Counted from the first letter of the stretch, positions 41,118-49,705 are shown. The stretch: 64,000 bases of DNA from Plantibacter flavus (GCF_900177615.1 NZ_FXAP01000003.1:480527-544526), one strand, 5' to 3'. The notes: generated from the letters alone by a model not told the origin. Translations and numbers: made by a program.

Positions 41118-41660
41118 ATGTCACAGCTGAGCCTGCAACCCATCGAGCGCCCTCGGGACGACGACGCGTTCGTCGAGTTCTTGAGCACTCACGAGTTCCC
41201 CTTCCACGTGCGGCCGCGACCGACAGCTGAGGATGCGCGTGCACGCCTGGTGGCCGGCGTCGTCGACGGGCCCGGCGCCTTCGGATGTTGGGTACTCGCA
41301 GACGGTGAGGTGGTGGGAGTCGTCACCCTCGAGGACCTGGAGGACGACGCGGCGTTGATCGACCTGCGGCTCGCCAAGGACGCGCGAGGGCGCGGGATCG
41401 GCTCGGCGGTGCTGCCGGTCATCGTCACCGAGGTGTTCGGGCGGTTCCCGTCGGTTCGCAAGCTCGAAGGGCAAACCCGCGAGGACAACGTCGCCATGCG
41501 TCGTGCCTTCCGTCGGGCCGGCTGGGTGAAGGAGGCCCACTACCGCGAGGGCTGGCCCGTGTCCGGCGGGCTGCCGCTCGCCTCGGTCGCCTACGCGATC
41601 CTCCGCAGCGACGTGCAGTCGGGCACGACGACACCGGTCCCCTGGGACGACGAGCCGTGA
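41118..41660 (+). CDS. GNAT-family acetyltransferase
   Basis: 180-residue RimJ/RimL-type acetyltransferase. Features: ERPRDDDAFVEFLSTHEFPF, the acetyl-CoA loop in LRLAKDARGRGIGSAVL and DNVAMRRAFRRAGWVKEAHYREGWP. The C-terminus TTPVPWDDEP is repeated in altered form about 2.9 kb downstream (44521-44559), so its 3' end was duplicated. Leaderless start at 41118. Substrate unknown. Confidence 0.92.
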   Translation: MSQLSLQPIERPRDDDAFVEFLSTHEFPFHVRPRPTAEDARARLVAGVVDGPGAFGCWVLADGEVVGVVTLEDLEDDAALIDLRLAKDARGRGIGSAVLPVIVTEVFGRFPSVRKLEGQTREDNVAMRRAFRRAGWVKEAHYREGWPVSGGLPLASVAYAILRSDVQSGTTTPVPWDDEP

Positions 41661-41664
41661 GGCG
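41642..41664 (+). repeat. Left copy of a 23-bp direct repeat (GNAT 3' end)
   Basis: These 23 bp, spanning the stop codon of the acetyltransferase gene, are identical to 44541-44563. The two copies bracket the hypothetical-KtrB-KtrA block. Confidence 0.85.
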
Positions 41665-41760
41665 GGCCGGCACGCGTGCCTCGGCGCGGACCGGGAACCA
41701 CCCACCTGAGGACCATCTGATCGCTCTCGTCCGGTCCGGTCACCCCGGCTCGGGAGGAGA

Positions 41761-42339
41761 TCACCAGGACGAGCCGGCTTCGACGGGCGCGAGCCCAGCC
41801 ACAGCGGCCAGCGCACGCAAGTACTGGTCGCCCATGCGGACGAGGGTGATGGTTCGGAGTCGATAGCCCAACGGGCCGGCGTGCCACGTCGCATCCGATC
41901 GGACCTCGAGCAGATACAACCAGTGACGTCTCAGTTGGTCGGGCACACCGACCCACATGAGGTCGGGTTTGTTCCGGCGTTCGATGGCGCAGAGGACTCC
42001 CTTCGCGAGGAACGACCGCAACATGCCGCGGGTCGAGTCCAGATCGGGCATCGGCCGACCGGGCGGAGGATTCACGGGCCACTCGGGTCGAGTTTCGGAG
42101 AAACGACGTTGGAACGATCGGTCGAACCGAACGCGGGCGATCTCGCGGACGCGGATGACCGCATAGCCGTCGAAGAACCCGCCTGAAGCAATCGGTGCGA
42201 CGAGCACCCACTTGCGACCGATGGCGACGACGAACCCCTCGAGGGTCTCGTATGGGGCGGACATCCGGTTCAACTTCACGATCGTGGATGTCTCCCGAGC
42301 GAGGGCCAGTCGATTGAGGACCTTCGTGCGCGTCTGCAT
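41761..42339 (-). CDS. Hypothetical protein with Sm-like N-terminal domain
   Basis: 192-residue cytoplasmic protein. Residues about 30-75 (YETLEGFVVAIGRKWVLVAP, DGYAVIRVREIARVRFD) read like the five strands of an Sm/LSm-type barrel; the remainder, SFLAKGVLCAIERRNKPDLMWVGVP, is a second alpha/beta part without a recognised family. Divergent from ktrB across 76 bp. Inside the segment bracketed by the 23-bp repeats, so it may have moved with the potassium genes. Confidence 0.68.
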   Translation of the reverse strand: MQTRTKVLNRLALARETSTIVKLNRMSAPYETLEGFVVAIGRKWVLVAPIASGGFFDGYAVIRVREIARVRFDRSFQRRFSETRPEWPVNPPPGRPMPDLDSTRGMLRSFLAKGVLCAIERRNKPDLMWVGVPDQLRRHWLYLLEVRSDATWHAGPLGYRLRTITLVRMGDQYLRALAAVAGLAPVEAGSSW

Positions 42340-42403
42340 GGCTCATTGTCCCGCGGTGGACGCCTTCGTGGACGAGCACCGCCGACCGTCCACGCCGGGC
42401 CGC

Positions 42404-42409
42404 TATGGT
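42404..42409 (+). promoter_or_regulatory. Leaderless -10 of ktrB
   Basis: TATGGT ends six bases before the GTG at 42416. It selects this start and excludes longer in-phase frames. Confidence 0.6.
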
Positions 42410-42415
42410 TCTCGG

Positions 42416-43795
42416 GTGGCGAGAGACGGATCGAGGTCGGCGAGCGGCAGAGCCCGTCGTCGTGGGCAGCTGGCCGCCGCACGCCCGGTCCAGATCATCT
42501 CCATCGCGTTCGGAGCCGCGACCCTCATCGGCACCCTGCTCCTGATGCTGCCGATCTCGAAGACCGGCCCGGGCGGCGCGAACCTCATCGAGGCGCTGTT
42601 CACCGCGACGAGCGCCATCTGCGTCACCGGCCACATCATCGTCGACACCCCGGTGTTCTGGACGCCGTTCGGGCACGCTGTCATCCTCACGCTCATCCAG
42701 ATCGGCGGCATCGGGGTGATGTCGTTCGCTACGCTCCTCGGCCTGCTCGTAGCCCGGCGGCTCGGCCTGCGGACGCGGCTCACCGCGGTCAGCGAGACCC
42801 ACACGCTCGCGATCGGCGACGTCCGCCGGGTCCTGCGCGGCGTCATCCTCATCGCGCTCGGGGTCGAGGTCCTCTGCGCCGCCATCCTCGCCCTGCGGTG
42901 GATGATCGGCTACGGCTGGGCGCCAGGCGACGCGATCTGGTTCGGCGTGTTCCATGCGGTGTCGGCCTTCAACAACGCCGGCTTCGCCCTGTTCAGCGAC
43001 AGCATCATGGGGTACGCGACCGACCCGTGGATCTCCCTGACGATCTGCGCGGCGGTCATCCTCGGCGGGCTCGGCTTCGGTGTGATCCTGGAGCTGCGCC
43101 GCCGGTTCAGGACGCCCTCGCGGTGGACGCTGAACACCATGACCGTCGTCGTCGGCACCCTGATCCTCCTCGTCGTCGGCTGCGGCTTCATCACCGCACT
43201 GGAGTGGTCGAACCCGGCGACGCTCGGCGCGCTCGCCCCGGCGGACCGATTGCTCGCGGGGTTCACCGCCGGCGTCCTCCCCCGCACCGCCGGGTTCAAC
43301 AACCTCGACGTGAGCCAGATGCACCCGGTGACGTGGCTCGTCACCGACATCCTCATGTTCATCGGGGGTGGCCCGGCGAGCACCGCCGGTGGACTGAAGA
43401 TCACCACGTTCGCGGTGCTGTTCTTCATCATCGTGACCGAGCTGCGCGGCGGTGCGGCGGTGAACATGTTCGGCAAGCGTCTCCCGCGGTCAACGCACCG
43501 GGAGGCCATCACCGTCGCGCTCCTGTCCGTCGGCCTCGTCGTCGGCGCAACGGCCGCGATCATGCTGATGACCGACTACAGCCTCGACCGCGTCCTGTTC
43601 GAGGTCATCTCCGCGTACGCGACGGTCGGACTCTCCACCGGCATCACCGCGTCCCTCCCGGTCGCGGCGCAGCTGATCCTGGTGGTCCTCATGTTCGTCG
43701 GCCGCATCGGCCCCATCGCTCTCGGTTCCGCGCTCGCGCTTCGGACCGAGACCCGCCTGTATGAACTCCCGAAGGAGCGTCCGATCATTGGCTAG
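42416..43795 (+). CDS. ktrB: Ktr/Trk-type potassium channel subunit (KtrB/TrkH-like)
   Basis: 459-residue membrane subunit of a Na+- or H+-coupled K+ uptake system. The four selectivity-filter repeats are visible: TATSAICVTG, SAFNNAGFAL, VLPRTAGFNN and ISAYATVGLSTG, each with the filter Gly. About eight M1-P-M2 helices in the short KtrB arrangement. The GTG at 42416 lies six bases after a TATGGT -10. The 3' end overlaps the regulatory subunit gene by 8 bp. The pair should import K+ for osmoadaptation. Confidence 0.94.
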   Translation: MARDGSRSASGRARRRGQLAAARPVQIISIAFGAATLIGTLLLMLPISKTGPGGANLIEALFTATSAICVTGHIIVDTPVFWTPFGHAVILTLIQIGGIGVMSFATLLGLLVARRLGLRTRLTAVSETHTLAIGDVRRVLRGVILIALGVEVLCAAILALRWMIGYGWAPGDAIWFGVFHAVSAFNNAGFALFSDSIMGYATDPWISLTICAAVILGGLGFGVILELRRRFRTPSRWTLNTMTVVVGTLILLVVGCGFITALEWSNPATLGALAPADRLLAGFTAGVLPRTAGFNNLDVSQMHPVTWLVTDILMFIGGGPASTAGGLKITTFAVLFFIIVTELRGGAAVNMFGKRLPRSTHREAITVALLSVGLVVGATAAIMLMTDYSLDRVLFEVISAYATVGLSTGITASLPVAAQLILVVLMFVGRIGPIALGSALALRTETRLYELPKERPIIG

Positions 43796-44474
43796 ACCGT
43801 TCAGCAACAAGCGTCCGCGCGGCGTGGAATCCGTCGTCGTCATCGGCCTCGGTCGGTTCGGAAGGGCCCTGGCCACCGAGCTCGCCGAATCGGGGACGGA
43901 GGTGCTCGGGATCGACACCGACGAGGACATCGTCCAGTCGCTGAACGGCGTCCTCACCCACGTGGTGCGTGCCGACACCACCCGCGAGGGCGTGTTCGAC
44001 CAGCTCGGCATCGACGAGTTCGACCGCGTCGTCATCGCAATCGGCACCGACCTGCAGGCGAGCATCCTCACTGCATCGCTCCTGAAGCGCCGCGGGACGA
44101 CGCATATCTGGGCGAAGGCGGTCAGCGAGCAGCACGGCCTGATCCTGGAGCAGATCGGGGTCGAGCACGTCGTCTACCCCGAGTCGGACATGGGCCGTCG
44201 CGTGGCGCACCTCGTCCGCGGCGGCGGGATGCTCGACTTCCTCGCGGTGGAGAAGGACTTCGTCATGGCCAAGACGACCGCTCCGGCAGAAGTCGTCGGG
44301 CAGACGCTGACCGCAGCGCGCATCCGCGACCGGTTCAGCGTGACCGTCGTCGCCGTCCGACACGACGACCGGTGGACCTATGCGACCGGCGACACGGTCC
44401 TCACCGCCGGCCAGCGTCTCCTGGTCCTCGGCCCGACGGACAAGACGGAGCGGTTCGCGGCGCTACCGCGGTAG
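43788..44474 (+). CDS. ktrA: Ktr/Trk K+ uptake regulatory subunit (KtrA/TrkA-like, RCK domain)
   Basis: 228-residue cytoplasmic RCK protein: VVVIGLGRFGRALATELAE is the Rossmann dinucleotide/ADP-binding start, GIDTDEDIVQSLNG closes the mononucleotide site, and the C-terminal half is the RCK-C ligand domain (VSVTVVAVRHDDRW, GDTVLTAGQRLLVLGP). It gates KtrB in response to ATP/ADP or c-di-AMP. The TTG at 43788 overlaps ktrB by 8 bp with AAGGAG ten bases upstream. Confidence 0.94.
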   Translation: MARPFSNKRPRGVESVVVIGLGRFGRALATELAESGTEVLGIDTDEDIVQSLNGVLTHVVRADTTREGVFDQLGIDEFDRVVIAIGTDLQASILTASLLKRRGTTHIWAKAVSEQHGLILEQIGVEHVVYPESDMGRRVAHLVRGGGMLDFLAVEKDFVMAKTTAPAEVVGQTLTAARIRDRFSVTVVAVRHDDRWTYATGDTVLTAGQRLLVLGPTDKTERFAALPR

Positions 44475-44520
44475 ACCCCGTAACCGTCGGCGACACAGGC
44501 TCGCGCGTGCAGCGTCGTCG

Positions 44521-44559
44521 AGGGGACCGACGCCCGTCCGCTGGGACGACGAGCCGTGA
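44521..44559 (+). pseudogene. Remnant of an acetyltransferase 3' end
   Basis: Frame ...RGPTPVRWDDEP followed by a stop resembles the end of the GNAT protein 2.9 kb upstream (TTTPVPWDDEP). Twenty-three bases around its stop are identical to 41642-41664. Only ~13 codons survive and nothing of the catalytic domain. Confidence 0.55.
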
Positions 44560-44563
44560 GGCG
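44541..44563 (+). repeat. Right copy of the 23-bp direct repeat
   Basis: Identical to 41642-41664. See that entry. Confidence 0.85.
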
Positions 44564-44618
44564 CCGTCTCCTGCCGGCTACGAGCGCCGAGGACGCCCCT
44601 GACGCGGACCTTCCGCCG

Positions 44619-45452
44619 TCAGCCGGGGAGCTCCCACGAGGGGTCGCGCAGCAGCGTGGTCGCGTACCCGTCGCCGCGCGCTGCCGCGATCTCGTAGGCC
44701 TGTCTTGCTGCGGCATCGTCGCCGAGTGTGTGGAGCAGGTTGCCGAGGCTGCGCGCCGAGTGGGCATCTCCGACAGCCATCGCCCGGAGATAGGCTTCCT
44801 GCGCCCGTTCCGCATCGTCCGCCCACCAATGGATGTCCCCGAGCACGGCCAACGCGTCCGGGTCGTTCGCTCTCACCTGGTCCTGCAGCAGAGCGATCGC
44901 ATCCTCCACATGACCGAGTTTCGCGATAGCCAACGCGCGCCAACACATCCAGATGTCCTCACTGTCCCCGACACGGTCGAGATAGGTGAGCGCCTCGTCC
45001 ATGTGCTCCTCGTCGTCGTAACGGTCCGCGATGAGGCCGCCAAGGATCCCGAAAAGCCTCGGATCCTCCCAATCAGGATGGCGGGATACGAAGTCACGGA
45101 GCGCTGCTTCGGCTCTCGGATCACCGACCCAATCGAGCGACTGCGCCAGGGCGAACCCGGCGAGATCGAGCCCCGCGACCGAGGACGCTTCGAAAGCGAG
45201 GAGCGCCGCCTGCGGTTCGACGTCGTCCCGGTCCGACCAGGCGAGTTCCCACAGGGCGTAGCCGCAGTCGTACATCGCGTTGGCGAACGACTCCTCCGGG
45301 TCGAAGAACGTCTCCCAGTTGTCCTCAGCGAACTGATGCCCGTGCGCAGCCAGGGCGGCCCGGACGAGCGCGCAGGCGCGTTCCGGCTCGCCCTTCGCCC
45401 GGAGGTCGAGCAATGCGGAGATGAGCGCTTCCGGCGAGTCGAATCGCATCAT
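44619..45452 (-). CDS. TPR/Sel1-like repeat protein
   Basis: 277-residue soluble all-alpha protein with degenerate tetratricopeptide-like repeats: ALLAFEASSVAGLDLAGFALAQSL, WMCWRALAIAKLGHVEDAIAL and DAERAQEAYLRAMAVGDAHSA are the clearest. Such proteins are scaffolds, often near secretion or regulatory systems, but no partner is obvious here. GGAGGG lies eight bases before the ATG at 45452. It follows the potassium genes on the opposite strand. Confidence 0.8.
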   Translation of the reverse strand: MMRFDSPEALISALLDLRAKGEPERACALVRAALAAHGHQFAEDNWETFFDPEESFANAMYDCGYALWELAWSDRDDVEPQAALLAFEASSVAGLDLAGFALAQSLDWVGDPRAEAALRDFVSRHPDWEDPRLFGILGGLIADRYDDEEHMDEALTYLDRVGDSEDIWMCWRALAIAKLGHVEDAIALLQDQVRANDPDALAVLGDIHWWADDAERAQEAYLRAMAVGDAHSARSLGNLLHTLGDDAAARQAYEIAAARGDGYATTLLRDPSWELPG

Positions 45453-45618
45453 TTGCGTGCCCTCCTGTTCCGAGCTGCCGGCCACCACTGCACATCATTG
45501 CAGCACCGGCGCCCGAGGCAGAGGCAAGGCCAGTCCCCGGGATGACCAGCACTGCGGAGCCGTCTACGAAGACGCGCTGGCGAACCGGCAGCTGCTCACC
45601 CGCGCCAAAGCTCGGCCT

Positions 45619-45974
45619 TCACCGGCCGAGATTGACGATGGCCCGCTGATAGGCGTCGAGGTTCGCACGCCGCCCGACGGCGACAGCCTCGACGGCGACA
45701 GCCTCGACGGCGACGGCGTGGATCTCATCCGGCGTGTAGCGGTAGACGAGTCGGTACCTCGGCTTTCCGGATCCGTCCGGGTCGAAGTAGAGCTTGCGAC
45801 AGTCACCCAGGCCCCCGGTGCCGACCCGCGAGTCGAGCTTCACGCCCGCGATCTTCCCGTCCCGGACGAGGACGAGCATGTCCAGCGCCATCTTCTTCGT
45901 GGCGAGGTCCGGGAGCGCGTCGATGTCTTGCTGAAAGCCCGGGAGGAGAGCAGTCAGTTTGAGGGACGCGCCAT
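45619..45974 (-). pseudogene. RelE-like toxin, start disrupted by a one-base shift
   Basis: The frame encodes a RelE/HigB-type toxin: KLTALLPGFQQDIDALPDLATKKMALDMLV, GLGDCRKLYFDPDGSGKPRYRLVYRYTPDE and a C-terminal GRRANLDAYQRAIVNLG. No start codon is in this frame at the expected place; the ATG at 45974, which overlaps the antitoxin stop (TGATG), is one base out of frame and leads to MARPSN and a stop. One missing base after that ATG would restore MARP-LKLTALL. A 15-bp tandem repeat lies within the coding region. It is probably inactive unless frameshifting occurs. Confidence 0.62.
45676..45720. repeat. 15-bp tandem repeat (VNTR-like) inside the toxin frame
   Basis: Unit GACGGCGACAGCCTC in two perfect copies (45676-45705) and a third with three changes (45706-45720). 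In the toxin frame it encodes repeated AVAVE, so copy-number changes would stay in frame. Confidence 0.85.
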
Positions 45975-46141
45975 CAGCGGTAGTCGTCAGGATCGAGGCC
46001 GAGACCGAGGGCGACGTCAGCCAGGGACCCCGATCCGCCGACGGCAGCGCGCTCGCGCACCAGGTGAGCGATCTCGATGTCTTCGATGACGGGCAGCAGC
46101 ACCAACTTCTCGTCCGGAAGGTCGTACGGCTCTCGATACAT
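45974..46141 (-). CDS. Small antitoxin partner of the RelE-like frame
   Basis: 55-residue protein (MYREPYDLPDEKLVLLPVIE at the start, SLADVALGLGLDPDDYR at the end). Size, acidic character and the LGLDPDD ending match small antitoxins that precede RelE-type toxins, and its stop overlaps the original toxin start. No convincing ribosome site is seen before the ATG. Family not assigned with certainty. Confidence 0.6.
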   Translation of the reverse strand: MYREPYDLPDEKLVLLPVIEDIEIAHLVRERAAVGGSGSLADVALGLGLDPDDYR

Positions 46142-46148
46142 CTGTTCT

Positions 46149-46304
46149 CTAGCGCTTGCTGGCAGCGCGCCGGACGGCGCCGAACAGGATCGTGCCGATG
46201 ATGAGGACGATGCCGATGACCCCGAGCCAGAAGAGGCCCTTCAACGCGAACCCGACGACGGAGAGGATCGCCCAGATGACGAGGAGCACGATGATGATCT
46301 GCAT
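46149..46304 (-). CDS. 51-residue hydrophobic membrane peptide
   Basis: A single gene for two tight hydrophobic helices (IIIVLLVIWAILSVVGFAL and LFWLGVIGIVLIIGTILFG) and a basic tail RRAASKR. Such 'hydrophobic proteins' are widespread in actinobacteria with unknown role; some are stress-induced. The gap of seven bases to the antitoxin gene is short, but it is oriented the same way and could be the first gene of that unit. GAATCAGGAACC-type leader precedes the ATG. Confidence 0.7.
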   Translation of the reverse strand: MQIIIVLLVIWAILSVVGFALKGLFWLGVIGIVLIIGTILFGAVRRAASKR

Positions 46305-46464
46305 GGCTTGGGTTCCTGATTCGCTGGGGTGATGACGAGTGGTGTCGATGCAGCGTAGCAACCCGGCATCCGACGGCGATCCTCCACAACCCACTCCAAA
46401 CTCAGCCGGAACAGGGCAGGATGGAGGTTCGAACATCACCGAGCACTCTCGAAGGAACACACCC

Positions 46465-47043
46465 ATGGCAGGCCTCAGCCTCTCCAAAGGCAACAACCTC
46501 TCGCTCACGAAGACCAGCCCAGGGCTGACCATCGCCACGGTCGGTCTCGGGTGGGACCCGCGCACCACCGTCGGCGTCGCGTTCGACCTCGACGCCTCCG
46601 CCATCCTCGTCGCCGAGAACGGCAAGATCCGCAGCCCTGCGGACTTCATCTTCTACAACCAGATGTCGACGCCCGACGGCTCGGTCGTGCATCAGGGCGA
46701 CAACCGCACCGGCGAGGGTGACGGCGACGACGAGCAGATCACGATCGACCTCCGCGCTGTGGAGCCCGACGTCTCACGCATCGTCATCGCCGTCTCGATC
46801 CACGACGCCGACAACCGCCGCCAGAACTTCGGCCAGGTCCGCGACGCCTTCTGCCGGGTCATGGACCAGGATCAGCAGGAGATCGTCCGCTACGACCTCA
46901 CCGAGGACGCCTCCCAGGAGACGGCGATGCTGTTCGCCGAGATCTACCGGTACAACTCGGAGTGGAAGTTCCGTGCCGTCGGCCAGGGCTACACCACCGG
47001 CCTGGCCGGCATCGCGGGCGACTTCGGCGTCCCGCTCGACTGA
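46465..47043 (+). CDS. TerD-family stress protein
   Basis: 192-residue TerD-domain protein: MAGLSLSKGNNLSLTK, LGWDPRTTVGVAFDLDASA and GDNRTGEGDGDDEQITIDL, with the Asp-rich Ca2+-binding loops of the family. TerD proteins are cytoplasmic and associate with tellurite resistance and general stress; the loops bind two calcium ions. GAAGGAA precedes the ATG at 46465. Only one ter gene is here; a TerC-type gene lies 16 kb away. Confidence 0.94.
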   Translation: MAGLSLSKGNNLSLTKTSPGLTIATVGLGWDPRTTVGVAFDLDASAILVAENGKIRSPADFIFYNQMSTPDGSVVHQGDNRTGEGDGDDEQITIDLRAVEPDVSRIVIAVSIHDADNRRQNFGQVRDAFCRVMDQDQQEIVRYDLTEDASQETAMLFAEIYRYNSEWKFRAVGQGYTTGLAGIAGDFGVPLD

Positions 47044-47073
47044 GCCGGACGCAGGCGCCCGCAGGACCGGCGG

Positions 47074-48579
47074 TCAATGACCGCCGGTCAGCTTGCCGGC
47101 CAGCCGGCTGTGGATCCGCGTGCTCGCGTCGTTCATCCCCTCGATGACGACCCGCTTCCCGCGACGCTCGTACTTCGTGGTGATCGCGTCGAGGGCGGCG
47201 ACGGTCGACGCGTCCCAGACGTGCGACTGCGAGAGGTCGATGACGATCCGCTCCGGGTCCTCGGCGTAGGCGAACTGCGTCGTGAGGTCGTTACTGGACG
47301 CGAAGAACAGCTCGCCGGTCACGGTGTACCGGGCGGTGGGCGTCGCGGCCGACAGATCGACCGCGCGTTCGACGGTGGCGAGGTGGGCGACCCGCCTCGC
47401 GAACACGACCATCGCGGCGATCACACCGATGACGACACCGATCGCGAGGTTGTGCGTCAGGACCACCACGACGACCGTGGCGACCATGACGACGGTCTCG
47501 CCGAGGGGCAAGGCGCGCAGGGTCCTCGGGTTGATGCTGTGCCAGTCGAAGGTCGCGACGGACACCATGATCATCACCGCGACGAGGGCGGCCATGGGGA
47601 TCACCGCGACCACGTCGCCCAGCGCGACGACCAAGACCAGCAGGAACACCCCGGCGAGGAAGGTCGAGATCCGCGTCCGCGCGCCGGAGGCCTTCACGTT
47701 GATCATGGTCTGACCGATCATCGCGCAGCCACCCATGCCGCCGAAGCACCCGGAGAGCACGTTCGCGATCCCCTGGCCCAGCGACTCGCGGGTCTTGCCC
47801 GACGGGGTGTCGGTGACGTCGTCGACGAGCTTGGCCGTCATGAGCGACTCGAGGAGCCCGACCAACGCCATCGCTGCCGCATACGGGGCGATGATCGTGA
47901 ACGTCTCCAGCGTGAACGGCACGTTCGGGATGAACAGGGTCGGCAGGCTGCGCGGCAGTTCGCCCTGGTCGCCGACGGTCGGCACGTTCAGTCCGGTGAC
48001 CACGGTCGCCGCGGTGATGAGCACGATCGCCACGAGCGGCGCCGGCACGACACTCGTGAGGCGGGGCATGACGACCATGACCACGATGCCGACCGCGACG
48101 AGCGGGTACACGAGCCAGGGCACGCCGATGAGGTTCGGGAGCTGGGCGGTGAAGATCAGGATCGCCAGGGCGTTGACGAACCCGACCATGACGCTGCGCG
48201 GGATGAAGCGCATGAGCTTCGCGACGCCGAGGAGACCGAGGACCACCTGGAAGACACCGCCGAGGATGACCGTGGCGATGAAGTAGTCGAGGCCGTGTTC
48301 GCGGGCGACCGGGGCGATGACCAGGGCGATCGCTCCCGTGGCCGCCGTGATCATCGCCGGGCGGCCGCCGAGGAAGGCGATCGCCACGGCCATGACGAAC
48401 GAGGAGAACAGCCCGACCTGCGGGTCGACGCCCGCGATGATCGAGAAGGAGATCGCCTCCGGGATGAGCGCCATGGCGACGACGAGGCCCGCCAGCACCT
48501 CCCTGCTGAGGATGCGGGGGCTGCGGAGGGCGGAGAGGACGGTGGCGTCCGGTGCGGCGGATCTGGGGCCAGTGGCCAT
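47074..48579 (-). CDS. SulP-family anion transporter with STAS domain
   Basis: 501-residue transporter: [21 protein letters not shown] is the classic SulP start, [20 protein letters not shown] the central motif, about 12 membrane segments in all. The C-terminal STAS domain ([21 protein letters not shown]) is present but lacks a clear phosphorylation Ser. Substrate sulfate, bicarbonate or another anion. The ATG at 48579 follows AGGAGCACTC. Divergent from a MerR gene, likely regulator. Confidence 0.93.
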   Translation of the reverse strand: MATGPRSAAPDATVLSALRSPRILSREVLAGLVVAMALIPEAISFSIIAGVDPQVGLFSSFVMAVAIAFLGGRPAMITAATGAIALVIAPVAREHGLDYFIATVILGGVFQVVLGLLGVAKLMRFIPRSVMVGFVNALAILIFTAQLPNLIGVPWLVYPLVAVGIVVMVVMPRLTSVVPAPLVAIVLITAATVVTGLNVPTVGDQGELPRSLPTLFIPNVPFTLETFTIIAPYAAAMALVGLLESLMTAKLVDDVTDTPSGKTRESLGQGIANVLSGCFGGMGGCAMIGQTMINVKASGARTRISTFLAGVFLLVLVVALGDVVAVIPMAALVAVMIMVSVATFDWHSINPRTLRALPLGETVVMVATVVVVVLTHNLAIGVVIGVIAAMVVFARRVAHLATVERAVDLSAATPTARYTVTGELFFASSNDLTTQFAYAEDPERIVIDLSQSHVWDASTVAALDAITTKYERRGKRVVIEGMNDASTRIHSRLAGKLTGGH

Positions 48580-48734
48580 GAGTGCTCCTGTCGGAGTCGG
48601 GGTCCTCAACGCGAGGACCGGATGGGGATGTCTGGGTCCGGCGCTGCGGTGCGCACGCCACCGACCGCGCGGGGGCGTCACGCGCGGGAGAATGGTGGGG
48701 AGATGCGGCCCGATCGGCCGCCATCGATAACTCT

Positions 48735-48750
48735 ACCCTAACGTAAGGGT
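48735..48750. promoter_or_regulatory. Palindrome upstream of the MerR gene
   Basis: ACCCT-N-ACGT-N-AGGGT forms a 16-bp dyad in the 191-bp divergent gap between SulP and MerR genes, the place expected for a MerR operator. Confidence 0.5.
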
Positions 48751-48770
48751 TGATTTGAAGTGAGGCGACC

Positions 48771-49145
48771 GTGACGAGCGAACCGACCACCATGCACATC
48801 GGCGAACTCGCCGAGCGCACCGGACTCTCGCTCCGCACGCTGCGGCACTACGACGACGTCGGCCTGGTCTCGGCCTCCGCGCGCACCGAGGGCGGATTCC
48901 GCTTGTACACGCAGGACGACTACGACCGCCTCATCCTCATCCGACGCATGAAACCACTCGGCTTCTCGCTCGAGGAGATGGCCGAACTCCTCCGGGTGAT
49001 CGACGCAATGGACACCGCACCCGACGACGACACGCGCGCGATCCTCGACGGATTCATCACCGACGCGGCCGAGCGTCGCACCAAGCTGCAGCAGCAGCTC
49101 GCGATGGCCGACGAGTTCGTGTCGCTCCTCGAAGCCCGCCGCTGA
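48771..49145 (+). CDS. MerR-family transcriptional regulator
   Basis: 124-residue MerR-type regulator: HIGELAERTGLSLRTLRHYDD is the wHTH, LRHYDDVGLVSASARTEGGFRLYTQ the wing, and a long dimerisation helix follows. There is no metal-binding Cys set at the C-terminus, so it belongs to the general stress/organic-ligand group. GTG at 48771, with an alternative ATG at 48792. Divergent from the SulP transporter it probably regulates. Confidence 0.92.
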   Translation: MTSEPTTMHIGELAERTGLSLRTLRHYDDVGLVSASARTEGGFRLYTQDDYDRLILIRRMKPLGFSLEEMAELLRVIDAMDTAPDDDTRAILDGFITDAAERRTKLQQQLAMADEFVSLLEARR

Positions 49146-49156
49146 CCGCTGCCCGT

Positions 49157-49651
49157 TCAGGCCTTCCGGCGCCGACCCGCCGAGCGCGGCGGCGCCGCCC
49201 GCAGATGCTCACTGACCCGCCCGAGGATGCGCGCGAGCTCGCTGACGTCGTCGACGTCGAGCGGCGCGAAGAGCAGGTCCTTGACGGCCTGGATGTGACC
49301 AGGGAACACCGTGGCGAGCACGTCCCGGCCGGCCGTCGTGATCGCCACGACGGTGCTGCGCTCGTCGTCCGGTGACGGCGAGCGGGTGATGAGCCCCCGC
49401 TGTTCGAGCAACTGCGCCTGGTAGGTGAGGCCACTGCGGCTGTAGACCACACCGTCCGCGAGATCCGTCATGCGCTGGTGACCGTCCGGCGCATCACCGA
49501 GGCGCGCCAGCAACAGGAACTGGACGTAGCTCAACTCCCCGGCCTCTCGGAGCTGCTGCTCGACCGCCGGCCGCAGCAGGCTGCTCACCTCGGTGAACGC
49601 GAAATACGCGCCGAGCTCGGTCGGGGTGAGGGATGCAGGCGTTTCGGACAC
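49157..49651 (-). CDS. MarR-family repressor
   Basis: 164-residue MarR protein: LSYVQFLLLARLGDAPDGHQRMTDLAD, GVVYSRSGLTYQAQLLEQRGLITRSPSPDDERSTVVAITTAG is the wHTH and wing. A leaderless -10 (TAGAAT) six bases upstream fixes the GTG at 49651. It is divergent from a quinone oxidoreductase gene with two matching palindromic operators, the standard MarR arrangement: derepression by an electrophile or quinone. Confidence 0.93.
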   Translation of the reverse strand: MSETPASLTPTELGAYFAFTEVSSLLRPAVEQQLREAGELSYVQFLLLARLGDAPDGHQRMTDLADGVVYSRSGLTYQAQLLEQRGLITRSPSPDDERSTVVAITTAGRDVLATVFPGHIQAVKDLLFAPLDVDDVSELARILGRVSEHLRAAPPRSAGRRRKA

Positions 49652-49657
49652 GCATCC

Positions 49658-49663
49658 ATTCTA
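49658..49663 (-). promoter_or_regulatory. Leaderless -10 of the MarR gene
   Basis: TAGAAT on the minus strand ends six bases before the GTG at 49651. Confidence 0.6.
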
Positions 49664-49669
49664 GGTGTT

Positions 49670-49685
49670 GCTTCGACTTCGAAGC
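49670..49685. promoter_or_regulatory. MarR operator 1
   Basis: GCTTCGACTTCGAAGC: palindrome of the GCTTC-N6-GAAGC type, in the promoter region shared by the MarR gene and the oxidoreductase gene. Confidence 0.75.
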
Positions 49686-49690
49686 AGTGT

Positions 49691-49696
49691 TATCGT
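49691..49696 (+). promoter_or_regulatory. -10 of the quinone oxidoreductase gene
   Basis: TATCGT between the two palindromes, suitably placed so that operator 2 covers the transcription start. Confidence 0.5.
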
Positions 49697-49705
49697 CATG
49701 GCACT

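Noticed and set aside
41642..44563. Transposon with target-site duplication
   Set aside because: No transposase, integrase or terminal inverted repeats are present, and 23 bp is long for a target duplication. Kept only as a bracketed segment finding.
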